Below, piece by piece: positions 6,360 through 7,461 of a DNA stretch of 7,461 nt (positions are counted from its first letter, which is position 1; each line of letters begins with the position of its first letter). Origin of the DNA: Nitrospinota bacterium (GTDB lineage: Bacteria > Nitrospinota_A > UBA7883 > JADGGD01). Position numbers and translations under genes: made by a program. The notes below the pieces were generated by a model. It did no database searches, was not told the DNA's origin, and worked only from the letters and a program-made list of their open reading frames with translations. The DNA is taken from contig JADGCD010000105.1 in assembly GCA_015229165.1 (NCBI GenBank), positions 1 to 7,461 of the forward strand, written 5' to 3'.

Positions 6360-7461
6360 ATGAGTCAGGAACCGTCCAGCCCCACAACCGGCCGGGCCGG
6401 CATGGAACGGCTCAGGGAGCAGGCGCGCCAAATCCTGGAGCGGGCGCCGATGAAGCTCCCCGACGCCGACGTGGACGACCTGCGGGCCATCCTCGAAGAG
6501 CTCCAGGTCAGCCAGATCGAGCTTGAACTTCAAAACGAGGAATTGCGCCGGACCCAGCGGAGCCTCGAAGAGGCCCGGGACCGGTTCTCCGACCTCTACC
6601 ACCACACCCCCGTCGGTTACCTCTCCCTCGACCGTTCCGGCCTCGTCCACGACGTCAACAACACCTTCCTGCAGATGCTCGGCGTCCTTCCCAAGGAGCT
6701 GTTGCGAAAGCCGCTGTCGGCCTTCGTGGAAAAGGAGAGCCGCAACGACTTCTTCTCCGGGTTCCTTCCCTTCTACCGCTCGCCCGAATCGCACCCGTTG
6801 GAGGTCTGGCTGGCCGCCCCGCAGGGACGGCGGTTTTTGGCGCGGCTCGAAGGGCGCCGCGTCGATCCCGACGCGGAGACCGGGGGCGATGGCGACGCCG
6901 GTCACCTGCGCGTCGCCGTCATCGACCATACCCCCCGCCACCAGTCCGAAGAGCGCCAGCGCCTTTCGTCGGCGGCCCTGCACGCCACCAGCGAAGGGGT
7001 GGTGCTGACCGACGCCGACCAGAAAATCATCGAGGTCAACGCCGCCTTCACCCGCTCCACCGGCTACACCATTGACGAGGTGGTCGGACGGCGTCCCCGG
7101 TTGCTCAAGTCGGGCCGCCACGACACCGCCTTCTATCAGGAGATGTGGCGCTGTCTGGGCGAATTCGGCACATGGCGCGGCGAGATATGGAACCGGCGCA
7201 AGAACGGCGAGATCTACCCCGAATGGCTCAACATCTCCGCCATCCGGAACGGGGCGGGCGTCGTCACCGCCTACGCCGGAATCTTCTCCGACCTCTCCGC
7301 CCAGGAAAGCGTCCGCCAGCGGTTGCACCATCTGGCCTACTACGACGCCCTCACCGGCCTCCCCAACCGCCAGCTTTGCCTCGACCGGCTCCGCAACGCG
7401 CTGGCGCAGGCCCGGCGCGAGGGGGGGAAGGTGGGGATCGCCTTCATCGACATCGACCGGT
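6360..7461 (+). CDS. PAS-PAS-GGDEF diguanylate cyclase, 3'-truncated by the window
   Basis: The frame is open from ATG 6360 to the right edge: 367 codons with no stop. Residues about 15-75 form a helical N-terminus with the signature ELQVSQIELELQNEELRRTQ. A first PAS covers about 74-190 (TPVGYLSLDRSG). A second PAS covers about 203-315, with SEGVVLTDAD and GTWRGEIWNRRKNGEIYPEW. A GGDEF domain begins at about 325 with YYDALTGLPNR and is cut off at the metal-binding strand AFIDIDR (361-367). GGDEF proteins make cyclic di-GMP from two GTP. The active-site GGDEF motif lies outside the window, so activity cannot be judged. This GGDEF style often precedes an EAL phosphodiesterase domain (inference). 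ATG 6360 is the first possible start after the TAA at 6351-6353. The six-base gap to CheB-CheR implies one operon. No membrane segment is seen. The gap between the PAS domains carries an acidic, Gly-rich spacer (about 169-182). Confidence 0.94.
   Translation, partial: MSQEPSSPTTGRAGMERLREQARQILERAPMKLPDADVDDLRAILEELQVSQIELELQNEELRRTQRSLEEARDRFSDLYHHTPVGYLSLDRSGLVHDVNNTFLQMLGVLPKELLRKPLSAFVEKESRNDFFSGFLPFYRSPESHPLEVWLAAPQGRRFLARLEGRRVDPDAETGGDGDAGHLRVAVIDHTPRHQSEERQRLSSAALHATSEGVVLTDADQKIIEVNAAFTRSTGYTIDEVVGRRPRLLKSGRHDTAFYQEMWRCLGEFGTWRGEIWNRRKNGEIYPEWLNISAIRNGAGVVTAYAGIFSDLSAQESVRQRLHHLAYYDALTGLPNRQLCLDRLRNALAQARREGGKVGIAFIDIDR

Noticed and set aside
2913..7331. Antisense open frame of 1472 codons
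   Set aside because: It is in exact codon register with the sense genes and stays open only because they lack TTA, CTA and TCA. Its translation is low-complexity V/D/L/G/H-rich with no recognisable domain, and it lies opposite very clear CheB, CheR, PAS and GGDEF sequence.
1..7461. Defence, toxin-antitoxin, mobile or RNA elements
   Set aside because: No transposase, integrase, att-like repeat, tRNA, rRNA or CRISPR pattern was seen on either strand; the window is fully explained by signalling genes and short gaps.

Overview
The window is a GC-rich stretch with every supported gene on the + strand. It reads as a bacterial signal-transduction cluster. Arg is mostly CGG/CGC, and the codons TTA, CTA and TCA are missing from the coding frame over thousands of bases. 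Codon use and the style of the proteins (soluble multi-PAS kinases, a CheB-CheR fusion, a PAS-GGDEF protein) suggest a free-living Gram-negative bacterium, perhaps a proteobacterium or a Desulfobacterota-type lineage. No marker gene fixes the taxon. There are no RNA genes, insertion sequences or CRISPR arrays.

Layout: (1) 1-1101 is the 3' part of a PAS-histidine kinase gene; its reading frame is still open at the left edge. (2) 1102-1234 is a 133-base gap with small palindromes and an 18-codon mini-ORF. (3) 1235-2887 encodes a 550-residue protein with a degenerate receiver-like N-terminal domain and a TPR superhelix. (4) 2888-3044 is a 157-base leader. It holds an 11-base C tract, two overlapping and mutually exclusive inverted repeats, and a 37-codon upstream ORF with its own Shine-Dalgarno that ends on the start codon of the next gene. 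(5) 3045-6353 encodes an 1102-residue CheB methylesterase - CheR methyltransferase fusion with a signalling coiled coil and PAS domains. (6) 6360-7461 is the 5' part of a PAS-PAS-GGDEF diguanylate cyclase gene that runs off the right edge. It starts six bases after the previous stop, in the same reading frame.

Working together (inference): the CheB-CheR fusion and the cyclase are almost certainly co-translated, linking chemotaxis-type protein methylation/demethylation to cyclic di-GMP output. The upstream kinase and the receiver-like/TPR protein are plausible input and scaffold partners, but separate leaders mean they need not share one transcript. The protein families are known. The least ordinary parts are the poly-C / polyproline leader ORF before the CheB-CheR gene, the receiver-like domain that has lost its phosphoacceptor, and the in-frame single-stop junction between the CheB-CheR and GGDEF genes.
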